Shown here in pieces: positions 33,373 through 44,707 of a stretch of 64,000 bases of DNA; position 1 is the stretch's first letter, and each line of letters opens with the position of its first letter. The stretch is from positions 264,874,165 through 264,938,164 of the forward strand of contig CP136064.1 of assembly GCA_032622095.1 (NCBI GenBank). The letters run 5' to 3'. The translations under genes and the position numbers were made by a program. Below the pieces are notes generated by a model, which made no database searches, was not told the origin of the DNA, and saw nothing but the letters and a program-made list of their open reading frames with translations. This stretch comes from Siphonodentalium dalli. Lineage: Eukaryota > Mollusca > Scaphopoda > Gadilida > Siphonodentaliidae.

Positions 33373-34614
33373 TGTTACAGTCAATATGTCAAATCAGTCA
33401 TTTGGCCAATGGCCTAAAATTTTAAGTCATTTGGTGAAATGCCTGTGACCGCCAGTCATTTGGCCAATTGACTAAAATTTTCAGTCATTTGACCAGATGA
33501 CTGAAATTGACCACTAGTCATTTGGCCAAATGACTGAAGAGTATTTATGGGGTTTTTTTTAAATAACTGAACGATATTTCATATTTATTTATGTTTATTA
33601 TAACATCAAAACATGCAACACAAAATTTATAACACAACATGCTTATGTGACACATAATATTATCATTTATTAAAAAAATTGACACTGTTGTGACATCTAC
33701 TATTACATAAAACATGGTATTCCGGCGTCCAAGGTGTCGATGTGTCGGTGACGATAACAGGGATATCCGGAATGACGACGGCGTCCCTGCTTCTGGTGGT
33801 GATATCATCGGGGGGGGCAAGTGGGGGGAGCTGGGCGTCTCTCAGCTTGCCCCTGTTTCCACTTGGCCCTCCTGTCCGCGTCTCTTCTTCTGCGGGAGGG
33901 GGTCTTCTTCCTTCTCAGCCTCCTCTTCTTCGCTCCTCCATCCACAGGTAGCTGGTGGTCTCCAGCTACCGGGTTACGGCCGGCAGAGGGTCCTGATAAG
34001 GACCCTGATCAGGACCCTGTCAGTGTTACCCGGTAAGTCAAAAACAAGTCAACCTTGTGGTAAATTCCATGCCAGGTAGAGATCCAGGTTGAATGAGCTC
34101 AGAACGAGCCTAATATGACTTCAGCGGGGATTATAGACGAATCCATTGTCCGCTGAATTTTTTAACAGCTCAATATTAGGTAATGGGCTTATAATAAATC
34201 AATCATTTTTTTTATTCTGGTCATCATATAGTGATAGTACAGATTATAGAATTACAGAATCAGATACAAGTATATAAGTAGTCAATTTGTGTGATCTGTA
34301 CACAGTGACACTTCCTTCATCAACAAAACAAAAAAAGTAATGTTTATACATAATTTGACATATTGACTAAAAATAAAATTCCAAATAAGGCAAACTATCA
34401 AATTCAGGTCAGTGATTTTCAGTCATTCGGCCAATTTGACATATTGACTAAAATAAAATTCAGTCATTTGGCCAATTTGACATATTGACTACAAATAAAA
34501 TTCCCATTTAGGCAAACTGTCAAATTCAGGGCAGTGAATTTCAGTCATCTGGCCAAATGACTGAAACTTTTAGGCATTTGGCCAAATGACTGATTTGACA
34601 TATTGACTGTAACA
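33373..34614. mobile_element. 1.24-kb DNA element with 37-bp perfect TIRs, subterminal palindromes and GC-rich core
   Basis: Both ends read inward TGTTACAGTCAATATGTCAA ATCAGTCATTTGGCCAA without mismatch, then CCTAAA after a short divergence. The flanks are TATA on each side (possible target duplication; TA also fits). Both subterminal zones (33393-33540, 34400-34600) hold at least eight copies of the half-site CAGTCATTTGGCC; two pair to form a near-perfect palindrome, as at 33515-33537. The centre (33715-34060) is GC-rich, unlike the AT-rich ends. No transposase motif is recognised, so the superfamily is open. Confidence 0.85.
33805..34008 (-). CDS. small basic protein fragment in the core of the TIR element
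   Basis: Open for 67 codons: SGSLSGPSAGRNPVAGDHQL, then PVDGGAKKRRLRRKKTPSRR and RRDADRRAKWKQGQAERRPA, ending CPPR. The strongly basic middle with TPSRRRRDADRRAKW resembles the [ST]PSxxRRDxxR pattern of element proteins from marine invertebrates; that comparison is from memory and weak. The frame has no ATG and starts after an upstream stop, so it would be an exon or a captured gene piece. On the plus strand an alternative frame is open across 33714-34079 and a CGGTAAGT donor-like site is at 34031. Direction is therefore not certain. Confidence 0.35.
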   Translation of the reverse strand, partial: SGSLSGPSAGRNPVAGDHQLPVDGGAKKRRLRRKKTPSRRRRDADRRAKWKQGQAERRPAPPTCPPR

Positions 34615-34621
34615 TATATAC

Positions 34622-35660
34622 TTATAGTTAAATATTTCAATATCCTTTATGTAATATGTAATGTATTTACTTGGATGATAGAATAAAGCATTGAATTCTG
34701 CTAAAACATTCAACAAATAGACAGCATCAGAAATCTTGAGGCATTCATGAAGTTCCCCCCTGTCAGATGTGAAGTTAAGCCTTTAACACTTTCTTAATCT
34801 GGAGGGATGTTCAGGAAATATAAGTAGATGACAGATAATACAAGTGAAGAAGGATTTATATTCATTGGTGGGAAATAATACGTTCAGTCTTTTCTAATTT
34901 ACTCTTACCAAGAGTCGAATATATTTCTACATTCTGTCCAAGGTTTAGATTGAAATGGCCATAAATGAATTAAGAAAATTTCCAATAAAAGCAGTTTTAA
35001 GTTCGTGAGACTGGGTAACCTTGATGTATCAGTTGAACTATTCCAAATCAGGGGATGGGTTCAACTATGTATTTACCGGAGTTTCGGGTCTTCATGTGGA
35101 TGGGGTGCAGTTGAAAATTCAAAGTTGGAGAACCACAATAAGGACCATCTGCTTTCTACTAAGAGATATGTATGCACCTGCTCACCTTCCGTGCTGAATC
35201 TGCGTCAGTATATATAGGTATCTACTTCATCTCTAGTTTTTAGTATGATCATCAGAGACATTGCTCAACTATTTCATGAAATAGACAGCATAGATTATCT
35301 ATATTAATAAATACTACTCCGCGTGGCATCAAAGACTCCAGCTGTCACATTAATGTTCAACAACAACATATGAATCTGTGTTTGTTGGAGGGCTGAAAGA
35401 ACACACTCAGTTTGAGCCTGTGTGATCGCATGTATTTATCAATTGGATAAATAACCATATCGTAGGAATGTTCACTGATGCGTTTGAACGCCAGCAGTGT
35501 ACGCAAGCACCAATGTACTTGTTACCCGCAAGACGCGATCGAGTGAAAAACGAACTTCATTGGATTTAAAACCCACCGGCGTGTTATCCCTTTGTCCGGA
35601 CAGGGCTCTTATCTGGCAGAACGCTCAAGCGTTTTGATCGCATGAACATTATTTTAACGC
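34622..35660. other. unannotated stretch
   Basis: AT-rich with no recognised gene; the longest frame (70 residues at 35005) has no family features. No tandem structure was noticed. Confidence 0.5.
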
Positions 35661-35667
35661 CAACAGT

Positions 35668-35735
35668 CATTCTTTTTTAAGAATGCCCGTGGGCATTATT
35701 TTTTAAGAATGCCCGTGGGCATTATTTTTTACGAA
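35668..35735. repeat. two tandem hairpins with T tracts
   Basis: A 26-bp unit is repeated: AAGAATGCCCGTGGGCATTA followed by TTTTTT. Each holds the perfect 16-bp palindrome AATGCCCGTGGGCATT (allowing the central C/G). It looks like a bacterial terminator in shape, but nothing here is bacterial. Confidence 0.75.
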
Positions 35736-35844
35736 TACACGAGGGATTAAATCGACTGAGTGACGTCATAGAGTGGCTCCTCCCCCAATCATGTAAGTTG
35801 AGTCAATATAGCGTGTCGGCAAGCTGCACTAAATATCGGAACAC

Positions 35845-36288
35845 TTAAAGGTACTCAATCAGATCAGGCCCTCATAAATTACTATTTCTTTGGCTTCGGG
35901 GATAAACAATAATTGATTCGAGACGAGTAACCTACCTATCAACGCTCATAGTGATCAGATTGTTTTTTGAAGTTTTGTTATTTCTATTGTTTCTGGCCCA
36001 GAAACACGCCGTCAAAATGATGGTCTCAGTCAAAATTGCGTTTTTAATATACTTGATTTTAGAGTTATCCAGCTTCGCCTGTTTGAATAAGTGTTTCTGT
36101 GAAAATTATACATCTCGAGAAAACTTAGGGGCAATTATTAGTACGCATAATTGCAAACTTCAAAAATGAATATCTAATAACTCTGAGCTTTGATGGGTGG
36201 GTTACTAGACTCGAATCAAATTTTTTTTTACCCCTGAAATCACAGAAATAGTAATTTAGGGGTGCTTAATCGGATTGAGTACCTTTAA
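35845..36288. mobile_element. TTAA-flanked MITE, TIR TTAAAGGTACTCAATC
   Basis: Starts TTAAAGGTACTCAATCAGAT and ends TCGGATTGAGTACCTTTAA. TTAA is at both ends and the ~15-bp inverted repeats are near perfect. The interior is AT-rich; a 72-residue frame (MIRLFFEVLLFLLFLAQKHA...) is not homologous to anything recognised. The right half recurs at 58420-58564 (GGTGGGTTACTAGACTCGAA, AAATAGTAATTT, GATTGAGTACCTTTAA), confirming a dispersed family. Confidence 0.85.
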
Positions 36289-36639
36289 TTTGCTGAGCTA
36301 ATTAAAACTCACATATATTTAGCGATTTTTATTTTATATTGCCAAGCCAAAAAATAAAATAATATTTCTTCAAACTTCAAACACCAACAGCTATTTAGAA
36401 AAGTCCGCAGACAGGCTAAAACACATATAGATAACATCTAAATACGTCCCTATACGTCGGTCAAATAAACACAAAACCGTTTAACACAGATTTTAACTAT
36501 ACGTTACTTATTGAACGAGAAAGTGCTCACATGGTTATTTTTAATACAATGGTGAAGCATAGAAACAATATAACATTTCCAGTATCAAATTGAAACAGAA
36601 TAGCGTATATCCATGTGTATAGACATATCATGCATATAT

Positions 36640-37095
36640 ACTCTGGCTTCGCCAAGATATCATACTCCACTAGTTCAAAACATGATAACTTTCTGTTGCT
36701 CTGACAGGGAAGTTTTATGACATTGAAAAAAAAATGCAGTTAACATATAATGCTCGGTTATAACTGTTCTGTAATAACATTGTATTTTATAGCAGGTAAA
36801 GGTCCTAACTCGAGTTTGCATGGTTTGGGGGACTTGAATTAATCGATTGTACTATGCGTCGCTTGGAATTTCATTGATGTTGGCTCACAAAGCTACACAA
36901 ATCTTGTAACCTCGAGCTGGGAATTTATATTCAAGGAACAAGTATTAACACAGAAATATATTCCCTGCATGGTTTGTTCAATCTTCAACCCCATCAGAAG
37001 ATAATAGAAAAGGTTCCCAGAGTTTGAACATATGGAAAATGATATATACAGGGGTATATAGCCAGAGTAAAGATCATGGCATGATCTAACACGTG
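36640..37095. repeat. diverged fold-back repeat of the 4.1-kb family
   Basis: Left part has TACTCTGGCTTCGCCAAGAT, ATCATACTCCACTAGTTCAA; right part has GAAATATATTCCCTGCATGG, AAAAGGTTCCCAGAGTTTGA, TATAGCCAGAGTAAAGATCA and TGGCATGATCTA. These match both arms of 4140-4720 in order, with a longer loop (GGTAAAGGTCCTAACTCGAG). The arms are less complementary than in the 4.1-kb copy. Confidence 0.75.
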
Positions 37096-37249
37096 TGCCG
37101 AACTTGAACATTTTAGGGAGAACATTATAGGTACGTAAGGCGTTCGCATTGGTCTGTAAAATCATTATCACCAAGAGAAAATGTTGAACAATGGATTGGT
37201 TTTGTTCTTGTGTTGATTGTCGATAAGACATGGATAACGCGATCATGCG

Positions 37250-39650
37250 TTGTTTTTTTTAACTTTTCTTGAAGCACGAGTCGTTTTACATTCGATACAA
37301 TCTCAAGGGGTAAATGTTCAACAGAACCGAGATTCAAGCAATATTTGGCGATAAAATGACTGTCAGTGTTACAGTACTGTTCACATAAGTATGCAAAATG
37401 CATTGAAAGTGTCGTTGTTGAACATCAGCAATCCAGTTAAAACGAGGTTTTGGTGTTTGAAAAAAAAATTGTGTGCACATTTACTCACTGCGAAAACCCC
37501 ATGGTTAATGCTAGCATACCACATTCCATTATTAACTGAATTAAAAAAAAAAATCGAGGCATGAGTTTTCATGGAGTTAGACTTTTTTTTTATAGATGCT
37601 AGGATTTTACAGGTTTCAGGCTCATATTTCAAATTGTTTCATGATTCCTCCCCACAATTGGTACAGTTAGGAAATTCCAAACCACGGGGTGGGAAGCAAA
37701 TGAAATTACACGACATTGCGAGCTCGGTCTTGTTAAAAGGGGCGGGATGCAGCCGGGAAACCACAGGAGCCCTCTAGCCACGTCGCTGATGACTAATCAA
37801 TTATATATTGGAACGATATATATAGTTACTATTTACGCGATTGTATGCCGTTTCGAAGAAAAGATAATACATGTTATACATTTGCGCACTAACCATTTGC
37901 TAACTTCTGTGGGTGACACTTAAAGGTACATGTAAGGTCATCGTGGTGAGTGAATATTTGGAAATCATGCATATACGATGGGAAATTGCTAACAACGGGG
38001 GTGGCCCATGTCATGTAAGAATTGTCCAATAACTGGAAATGTTATGATACCTTTTGAAACATCATGAAGGGGGTGGGTGTGCGAAACTAAATTGTCATGT
38101 TGTTCTGAGTCACGTCAAGCCACGCCCATGTGTATAAACCATAGGATGATACTTAAAATTCAAGCAAGTACATCATGTAGGTTTCCTTCTGATAATAATT
38201 GAAAATTCAAAATACCCCATACGATTGAACACTAAAATACCTCTATTCATGCGTATTCTACACAAGACAACAATGAGAAATAATCAGTAAACCCATTTAT
38301 GCAAGATTCTTGTGTGCTTTCGACTTATTAATAATAAGACAGTTTTACCAGGTATCGTGTTGTTTGGCGCCAGAATATTCGAAAAATCACATTTTATAAA
38401 GAGCGTTTTTACATCATTACCATTATTTTTCATGTTTTATTGCCCGATAAATTATTATGGAATGTTATCGTATTTGATGTCGAATTAGATGGGGCATCTT
38501 TAAATCAAGAAAGAAATATAGTAATATATTGCTCACATACACTGTCCTAATCCATAGCGCAACGACAAACTTCGGAAGAAACGTCCCTCAACTGGCGAGT
38601 CCTAATTCGAATTAAATAATAATTGAAATGTGTTGCTTTTCATCGTGGACAACACGGACATCACAAACTGTCCGTGCTGAACTGTGGGCGTATACTCAGG
38701 TAATCAAGGCAGAGCTGTGGGTCAGACACAATTGATAGTAACTGTGGCTCCAACAACAATTCAATGAGTGGGTTTTAAGTCAGATAATATTCTCAGCGTC
38801 GGGAATTCGGTAAAGAATAGACTCGGGCAAGCCCTCGTCTATTCTTTTACCGAATTCCCTCTGCTTCGAACATTATCCTTTACGTAATCACTACTGGTTA
38901 AGTGGTCCTGTGGAATTTCTATGGTGCTTGCGGGACATAGCGATGCTGTAAAGAAAAAGTACCGTTATTTTCTTTACAATTGGTTTTTACGCAGTCAATT
39001 TTATGGAAATATATGGGTGAAATCTTGACTTTTTTTCACTAATACTGGAATTACATTATAAGAAATAACTCTAGTTGTGGTTAAGGAGGAGGTCAAGTGA
39101 CCAATTTTGAATGGGAAATTCAATGCAATTCTATGCAGCAAAAGTTATAGAGTTGCAAATATTTCTGGGTGTGACTTTGTGCGGTATTGAAAACAATATA
39201 TATTTATCTGGCGGGTCGGCTTCGATTTTTTTTCCATTAGAAAGTTGCGTATTTATATTTGAATTTTATATCGATTTTTCAAAACTAGGTCAAGTGTTGT
39301 AATTCAAGAAAATAATTCTCAAAAATAAATTTATAGTAAAAATTGGTAATTTACCAAGCCCAGCCGCCAGTTAAATGCAATCTATGTTTAATGATATGGC
39401 TGCTTTAATTCCTGACAACTACTTCATATATAACTTTTGCTGCGGAGATTTGCATGTAAATCCCCATTCGAAATGTTTCAACTGACCTCCTCTTTAAAGC
39501 CATATGGCGGTTTGCGCTCCAAAATACGCCTACAAATATTAGCTTTGATTTATATCCGGTATCGATAAATACCTTTCTACGAGCATTATGTGTCCCAGAA
39601 AGGGGCACTGAAGTCATTAAAATACAACTTGAACACGATGTTTGGGTACC
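37250..39650. other. unannotated stretch with one hairpin
   Basis: No gene recognised. A hairpin at 38801-38859 pairs GGGAATTCGGTAAAGAATAG with CTATTCTTTTACCGAATTCC (one extra T) around TCGGGCAAGCCCTC. GATCATGGCATG-type remnants of the fold-back family end near 37090. Confidence 0.5.
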
Positions 39651-39654
39651 TAAC

Positions 39655-39915
39655 AACACATAGCCGAAAAGAGCGTTCCGCGTTAGTCTGTTCCTGATAT
39701 GGCAGAAATGAAGAGCGCTTATTTCACTTTTGTGAAGAAATTTAATACAGCTGGAAAGTGGCTGTGACCATGGCAAGTATTTTTTTCAGAGCACATAAAG
39801 CCGGTTTATCAATAGTTCGTGTGTTTGTAAACCTATCTTATACCTCCTTCCAAATTACGTTAAAATTTGGAAGCTCCATTGAGCCATACCCGTTTAAGGT
39901 TATGAGTTATAGGTG
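39655..39915 (+). repeat. dispersed repeat, copy 1
   Basis: Contains AAAGAGCGTTCCGCGTTAGT, CTGTTCCTGATATGGCAGAA, AGAGCACATAAAGCCGGTTT, ATCAATAGTTCGTGTGTTTG, TTCCAAATTACGTTAAAATT and TTGAGCCATACCCGTTTAA. The same series occurs inverted at 47130-47400 and forward at 62755-62935. Non-coding dispersed element of unknown type; it ends just before the TTAA MITE at 39931. Confidence 0.8.
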
Positions 39916-39930
39916 ACAGTTCAGAGAACA

Positions 39931-40330
39931 TTAACCCTTTACCCAACAGAATGGCCCTGTGCCAATGCATTCTCTTATATATGCGAGTCGACCATAGGTC
40001 GCCTCGCATATATAAGAGAATGCATTGGCTTAACACATTAAAAATTATAAAATTGTTAAAGAATGTAAGAAAAAATGGTAAAAAGTGTTAAAAAAAGATC
40101 TTTTTTAGGCCAATGCATTCTCTTATATATGCGAGGCGACCTATGGTCGACTCGCATATATAAGAGAATGCATTGGCACAGGGCATAACTGTAACTATCA
40201 CAATGTGGTCAAGGAGCCGGTTCCAATGATATCCGTATTTGTATGGTTCTATTGAGACAGACCGAATATATTTTAGGCTGTTGAAGCTTTATTTGGCCGG
40301 TTTTGGCCGGTTTGTTGGGTAAAGTGTTAA
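39931..40330. mobile_element. TTAA-flanked MITE carrying a double-hairpin core (copy B)
   Basis: Same element as 18767-19167 in the opposite orientation: starts TTAACCCTTTACCCAACAGA and ends TTTGTTGGGTAAAGTGTTAA. Hairpins are at 39961-40029 and 40110-40177. The long arm (CATAACTGTAACTATCACAA ... GGCCGGTTTGTTGGG) is on the right here. The inner hairpins are almost identical to those of copies C-E. Confidence 0.9.
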
Positions 40331-41529
40331 TAGAAACGTCTGGCATCCGCAATAACCATGCAGACAACGTCCGCGATACGCCATGATATATATACACCGA
40401 ATCCGGCGTCCGAAAATGTGCGTGGTTAGTCTCCATAAATGTTACAACCAGACCCTCGGAGCATTGATTTTCAACTTCCCAATTTAGCGTGTGCCATCAA
40501 GTATTTCAAAGTTAATTCCGCGAGGCAATCGGATTACAGCTGAGCAGGAACAAATAGGTCGCCCTGGGTATCACGTAAATTTACAACACGGATATTCAGC
40601 TTTTTATTGGCGAACAGGGGCTTCTAAAGGATAGACATATCCAATTCAATTGAGAATACCAGGACATTTCAGAGCATTAATGAGCAATAAACGCTGATGG
40701 ATAGTCGTTTGGATTAATATATATTTGCATAAACTGACGTATGTGTGGCATGTAATTGGGGCTTTGCAAACGACGAATGTAATGGTCCATCATTATAGAT
40801 AATTGGGTCACTCGCTTCGTAGGTTGCTGAGATGACTGATTAAAGGGTCACACTTGCAGTGACAGTTCTAATTGAAATTAGACTACGGGTTACAACATCT
40901 TAAGGAAATAGTCACACCACATCACAAATCCGAGTAGTATGGTTTTACGACATTCCGCAACTCTATCTCACTGCTATAAAATGTCATAGATTTTTGTTAT
41001 GTCACTCGTGTGAAAGAGTTGTCGATATTGCACTGTCACGGGACGGGACTCGGTCTAAAACTGCATCAACTCAACCGATTTCACAGCATGCTGTGGGCCG
41101 AGCATATTTGGTTTAATAATGTGATTTCAGATACGAAGAGAAGAGAAATCATATTAAGTTAAAGAAAATTATTCTATTTAACGACTGAGCTCAATATATT
41201 CTTGAAAACCAATATACACGATGTATGACGTCGCACGATCAATCCGAATAGTCGTTCAACCAGATGGTACAAGCGCTACCAATCCGACAGACACATTATG
41301 AGGTGTGTATAGTCCATAAGCTAGTAGGACCCCTCGTGCACCTCCACTAAACTTCTTTAGTATTTTCATGTACCCTAATATGTACTGGTCAGAAAAAATT
41401 ATGTTAACAGCAAATATTTTGGGTCCTAGTTTACATACTGTGTCAAAGTTTAGCCTTACGCGGTTACCATTTTTTGTGGGGAAACTGATATATGACGGCA
41501 TATACCTAAATACCAACCAATGACATACA

Positions 41530-42130
41530 TCCACGACATATATACATGCACAGCCCACCCATTACCACAATGACACTCTTCATATACACACGCCCACCAA
41601 TGACCATCCAGCTATACTCCAGGTATGCATATACCCTTTAACCATGACCGTACAATCATTCCATATACACCACGTTACCCTTAACTGTAACATCGCTCCC
41701 TATGTATTCATGGACCACACCCATGATCATACAGACAACACATATATACATATACACCCACCTGTGACAACGCAGCCACCCAATTACACACATCACACAC
41801 GTGACCAAAGGGTCACTCCATATAAACATACACAACACACATACATTGTATGACCATGCAGCGACTCTTGTTACACCCATACACCGAAACAATGACCATA
41901 CAGCCACATCGGATAAACCCGTACACCCACACATAACCATGCACACACTCCCTATATACATATTCACCTTGCATATGACAATTCAATGGAACTCCTTGAA
42001 TACCTACATGTAGATACACCTTACCATGGACACCCCGCCCATGACCATATAGTCACTCCGTGTACACCTATTCACATCAATCATTATGATTAATAACTCT
42101 GTGTACCTCTTGATCACACAGTCACTCCCT
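41530..42130 (+). repeat. degenerate C/A-rich minisatellite, ~45-60-bp units
   Basis: Units vary around CCATGACCATACAGCCACTC, CCTATATACACACACACC. ATGACCAT or its variants recur at roughly 50-60-bp steps (41601, 41644, 41718, 41850, 41892, 41935, 42042). The plus strand is poor in G. Opposing 60-100-residue frames rich in His/Thr or Val/Met/Cys are by-products. Confidence 0.8.
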
Positions 42131-42798
42131 GGCTGCCAACTTGACATATACCATGTGTTAAGTTGACCAATTTAGATGCTAATGGGACAGAGTAGTCACA
42201 TATTATGGTCTCTCTCAGTTCCGATTGAAAGTTCTGCTCATTTCCTTTAAAAAACATGGCCAGAATCACAAAAGAAGTTTTCGGCGAAATTCCATACTGC
42301 GTCATTTAAAATTAAGTTGTCATGCCTCATAAGGTACTGGTACAACCAGAATAGATCATGTAGTCACAGCAGAAAATAACGTTCGGGATGTATGTGAAAA
42401 CTAAACGTTATACCAAATTTGGTTGGCATTTTGGAAGCCATCTTAAGTAATTTGGTCAAAGAACACACCAATGTGACATATTTAAGACAGATAAAACAAA
42501 AAGCACATGTTCTACCAAAGATAGCTCCATTTTACTTGAAAAAAAAAATGATCAAAACAGAAAGCAAACTTTTCGTGAATTTGATGTCAAGTTTGTGAGA
42601 GAAAAATCCAATATTTCTGATAATGTCAGTGGTTACAATAGTAACTAGAATGCACTCAGAGAGATGCCAACGTGCGCAAAAATGTAATAACAAATAATTA
42701 AAAAAATAATTTCACTGTATTTTACTTAATTTATTTAATTTAATTTAATTTAATGTTAGCAAAAAAAGACAATTACAATCTTCAATAATTTTATTTAG

Positions 42799-42929
42799 GG
42801 GATAACAGTGTGGTGTTTTGTGATTTCGGAAAGGTACATGGCGAATATACTGTGACAAATTTAGTTTATTTGCCACAGTATATTCGCCATGTACCTTTCC
42901 GAAATCACAAAACACCACACTGTTATCCC
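42799..42929. repeat. perfect 56-bp inverted repeat with 19-bp loop
   Basis: Left arm 42799-42854 (GGGATAACAGTGTGGTGTTT ... ATATACTGTG) and right arm 42874-42929 are exact reverse complements, with loop ACAAATTTAGTTTATTTGC. A diverged single arm (GTGGTGTTTTGTATTTTCTG, AAAGTACATG, GGCGAATGTACTG) lies at about 43360-43415, so the arm sequence existed as a repeat before this fold-back formed. Confidence 0.95.
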
Positions 42930-44707
42930 ATTCTAATGCTCTTCGAACTCAAAAATGTTATTTAGACAAACAAATGGCTCGTAATTATCACCGAAATGTG
43001 CGGCCATAGAAAACACTCAGCCAATTCACGACTTTTTATTTTAAATTTAATGCGCTAGATAAAATATAGTCCCCCAATTACCATCGCTCTTATCGTTAAA
43101 AATACTGATAAACATGAAAAATTGCCACCACAAATAGAAATAAATATGCACAACAATTAGTTTCTGCATGTACCTGATGTCTTTTTCAGATGTTTACCAC
43201 TTACAAATTGCGGTTTTGATTTTACCGCGATCTTGAAGTTGAATTGAAACAATGGGAAATTGTTTACTCAATGCGATGTATTTCACACCGTGTCTGTCGC
43301 GGTTTCATGTCAAGAAATTTGGTCAAATGATATCGAGACACTGACATTGGTGGGGTATAACGTTGTGGTGTTTTGTATTTTCTGAAAGTACATGTAGACA
43401 GGGCGAATGTACTGACTGTCAATTTTCGACAAAAGCCACATCGCTGGTTTGTTTATATAGCAACTAGCTAGTAACGGAAGTCAGTGTCAAGGGCGTCAAC
43501 TCTATAATCTCCGTAACGTCGCCGGCATGTACTGCGTAAAGGTGACGTCATGGAGTGAAATCGGTAGGGTGACACCAACGTACGTACCTACGAATCTGAC
43601 TGATCGCCACACTGTTGCGCGAGAGCGCACGTAACAATTAAACAAGTTGTATCATCAATGTTTGTATTCAATGTATAGAAGGCACATTAGTCGATTTTAT
43701 TCACCATCCACAACTTGTAACCTATTGCAAGACACACTGGGGACACATCAACCATTTCCATAATGTGGCTGCTATTTTGGCAATCATTTTGAGCTAAAGT
43801 GACAATTTTCGATCCATTTTGAGTTGGAATATAAGTAATGGCATGCCTCGCTTATATTGCACAGTTCTGCTAATTTCTTGTTGAAATATGACTAGATTCC
43901 CAATGGTGATTTTTGGTGAAATTTATACCGCGTTCTGCATAATAAAATTGTTGAGGGGTCGCGATCGGAAGGGACTGGATCCACATAATGGTATATGCAT
44001 TGAGCAATGATCCGTTAACGTGAAAAATACAAAAACGGCGAAATTCTCAACCAGTTCCAAACAGCAGGAACTATTTTAGAAGATATTAGTGAAAAATAGT
44101 TATATTTTCCACTTCCGGCGGCTATTTTGGTTGCCATCTTTGACACGGAGTTCCAATTTTGTCCTACAAAGTTAGCAATATAATATATACATTTGTATAC
44201 ATTTAACAAATTTTTCTCTATATAATTTGTATCAAACTGACTCATTGTGCCTCGTCTTAAAAAAATTTGTGTACACGGCCACTTAAAAGTTGAGGGACAT
44301 AACAAGGAAGAAAATGTGTTGGTGAAGTTAAGTCATGTGGTCAGGGTGCAGGGGTACCTTATCAGATCCCAGACTAATATATTTGCGTTTTTATCGCCAT
44401 TGCGTGATCTTTTGACCTCTGATGACGTCATCAATGAAGGACATATACCAGTGGATAGAGTATTCAAATACCCATCACATGTTAAAATTCAATCACAATG
44501 GCATCACTTGTATGGGATAGCAGTTCCCCCACCCCATCATAATTGAAAAACAAATGGTAACCGAGTAAGGCTAAACTTTGACCCAGTAGGTACAATAGGA
44601 CCCAAAATATTTGCTGTTAACATCGTTTTTCCTGACCAGTACATCGGGGTGCTTGAGGGGTCCTACCAGCTAATTGACTAATACATATATTATAGAAATC
44701 GAATATA

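Larger units (their letters stand above)
41316..44672. repeat. inverted pair of ~120-150-bp repeats enclosing 3.2 kb
   Basis: Left arm at about 41316-41490: AGCTAGTAGGACCCCTCGTG, ATGTACTGGTCAGAAAAAAT, TATGTTAACAGCAAATATTT, TGGGTCCTAGTTTACATACT, AAAGTTTAGCCTTACGCGGT. Right arm at about 44555-44672 is the reverse complement with a deletion (GGTAACCGAGTAAGGCTAAA ... GAGGGGTCCTACCAGCTA). It may bound one composite element or be two solo copies. The interior holds a minisatellite, a long hairpin and two diverged direct repeats (about 42220-42310 and 43865-43950). Confidence 0.6.

Noticed and set aside
35668-35735. Two hairpins followed by T tracts that look like intrinsic terminators
   Set aside because: The window is animal DNA with no bacterial genes; a short tandem duplication of a palindrome explains them.
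35951-36169. Hydrophobic 72-residue frame resembling a signal peptide protein
   Set aside because: It lies wholly inside a TTAA MITE and is AT-driven (Leu/Phe/Ile-rich).
41644-42019. His/Thr-rich and Val/Met-rich frames on opposite strands
   Set aside because: Low-complexity translations of the C/A-rich minisatellite.
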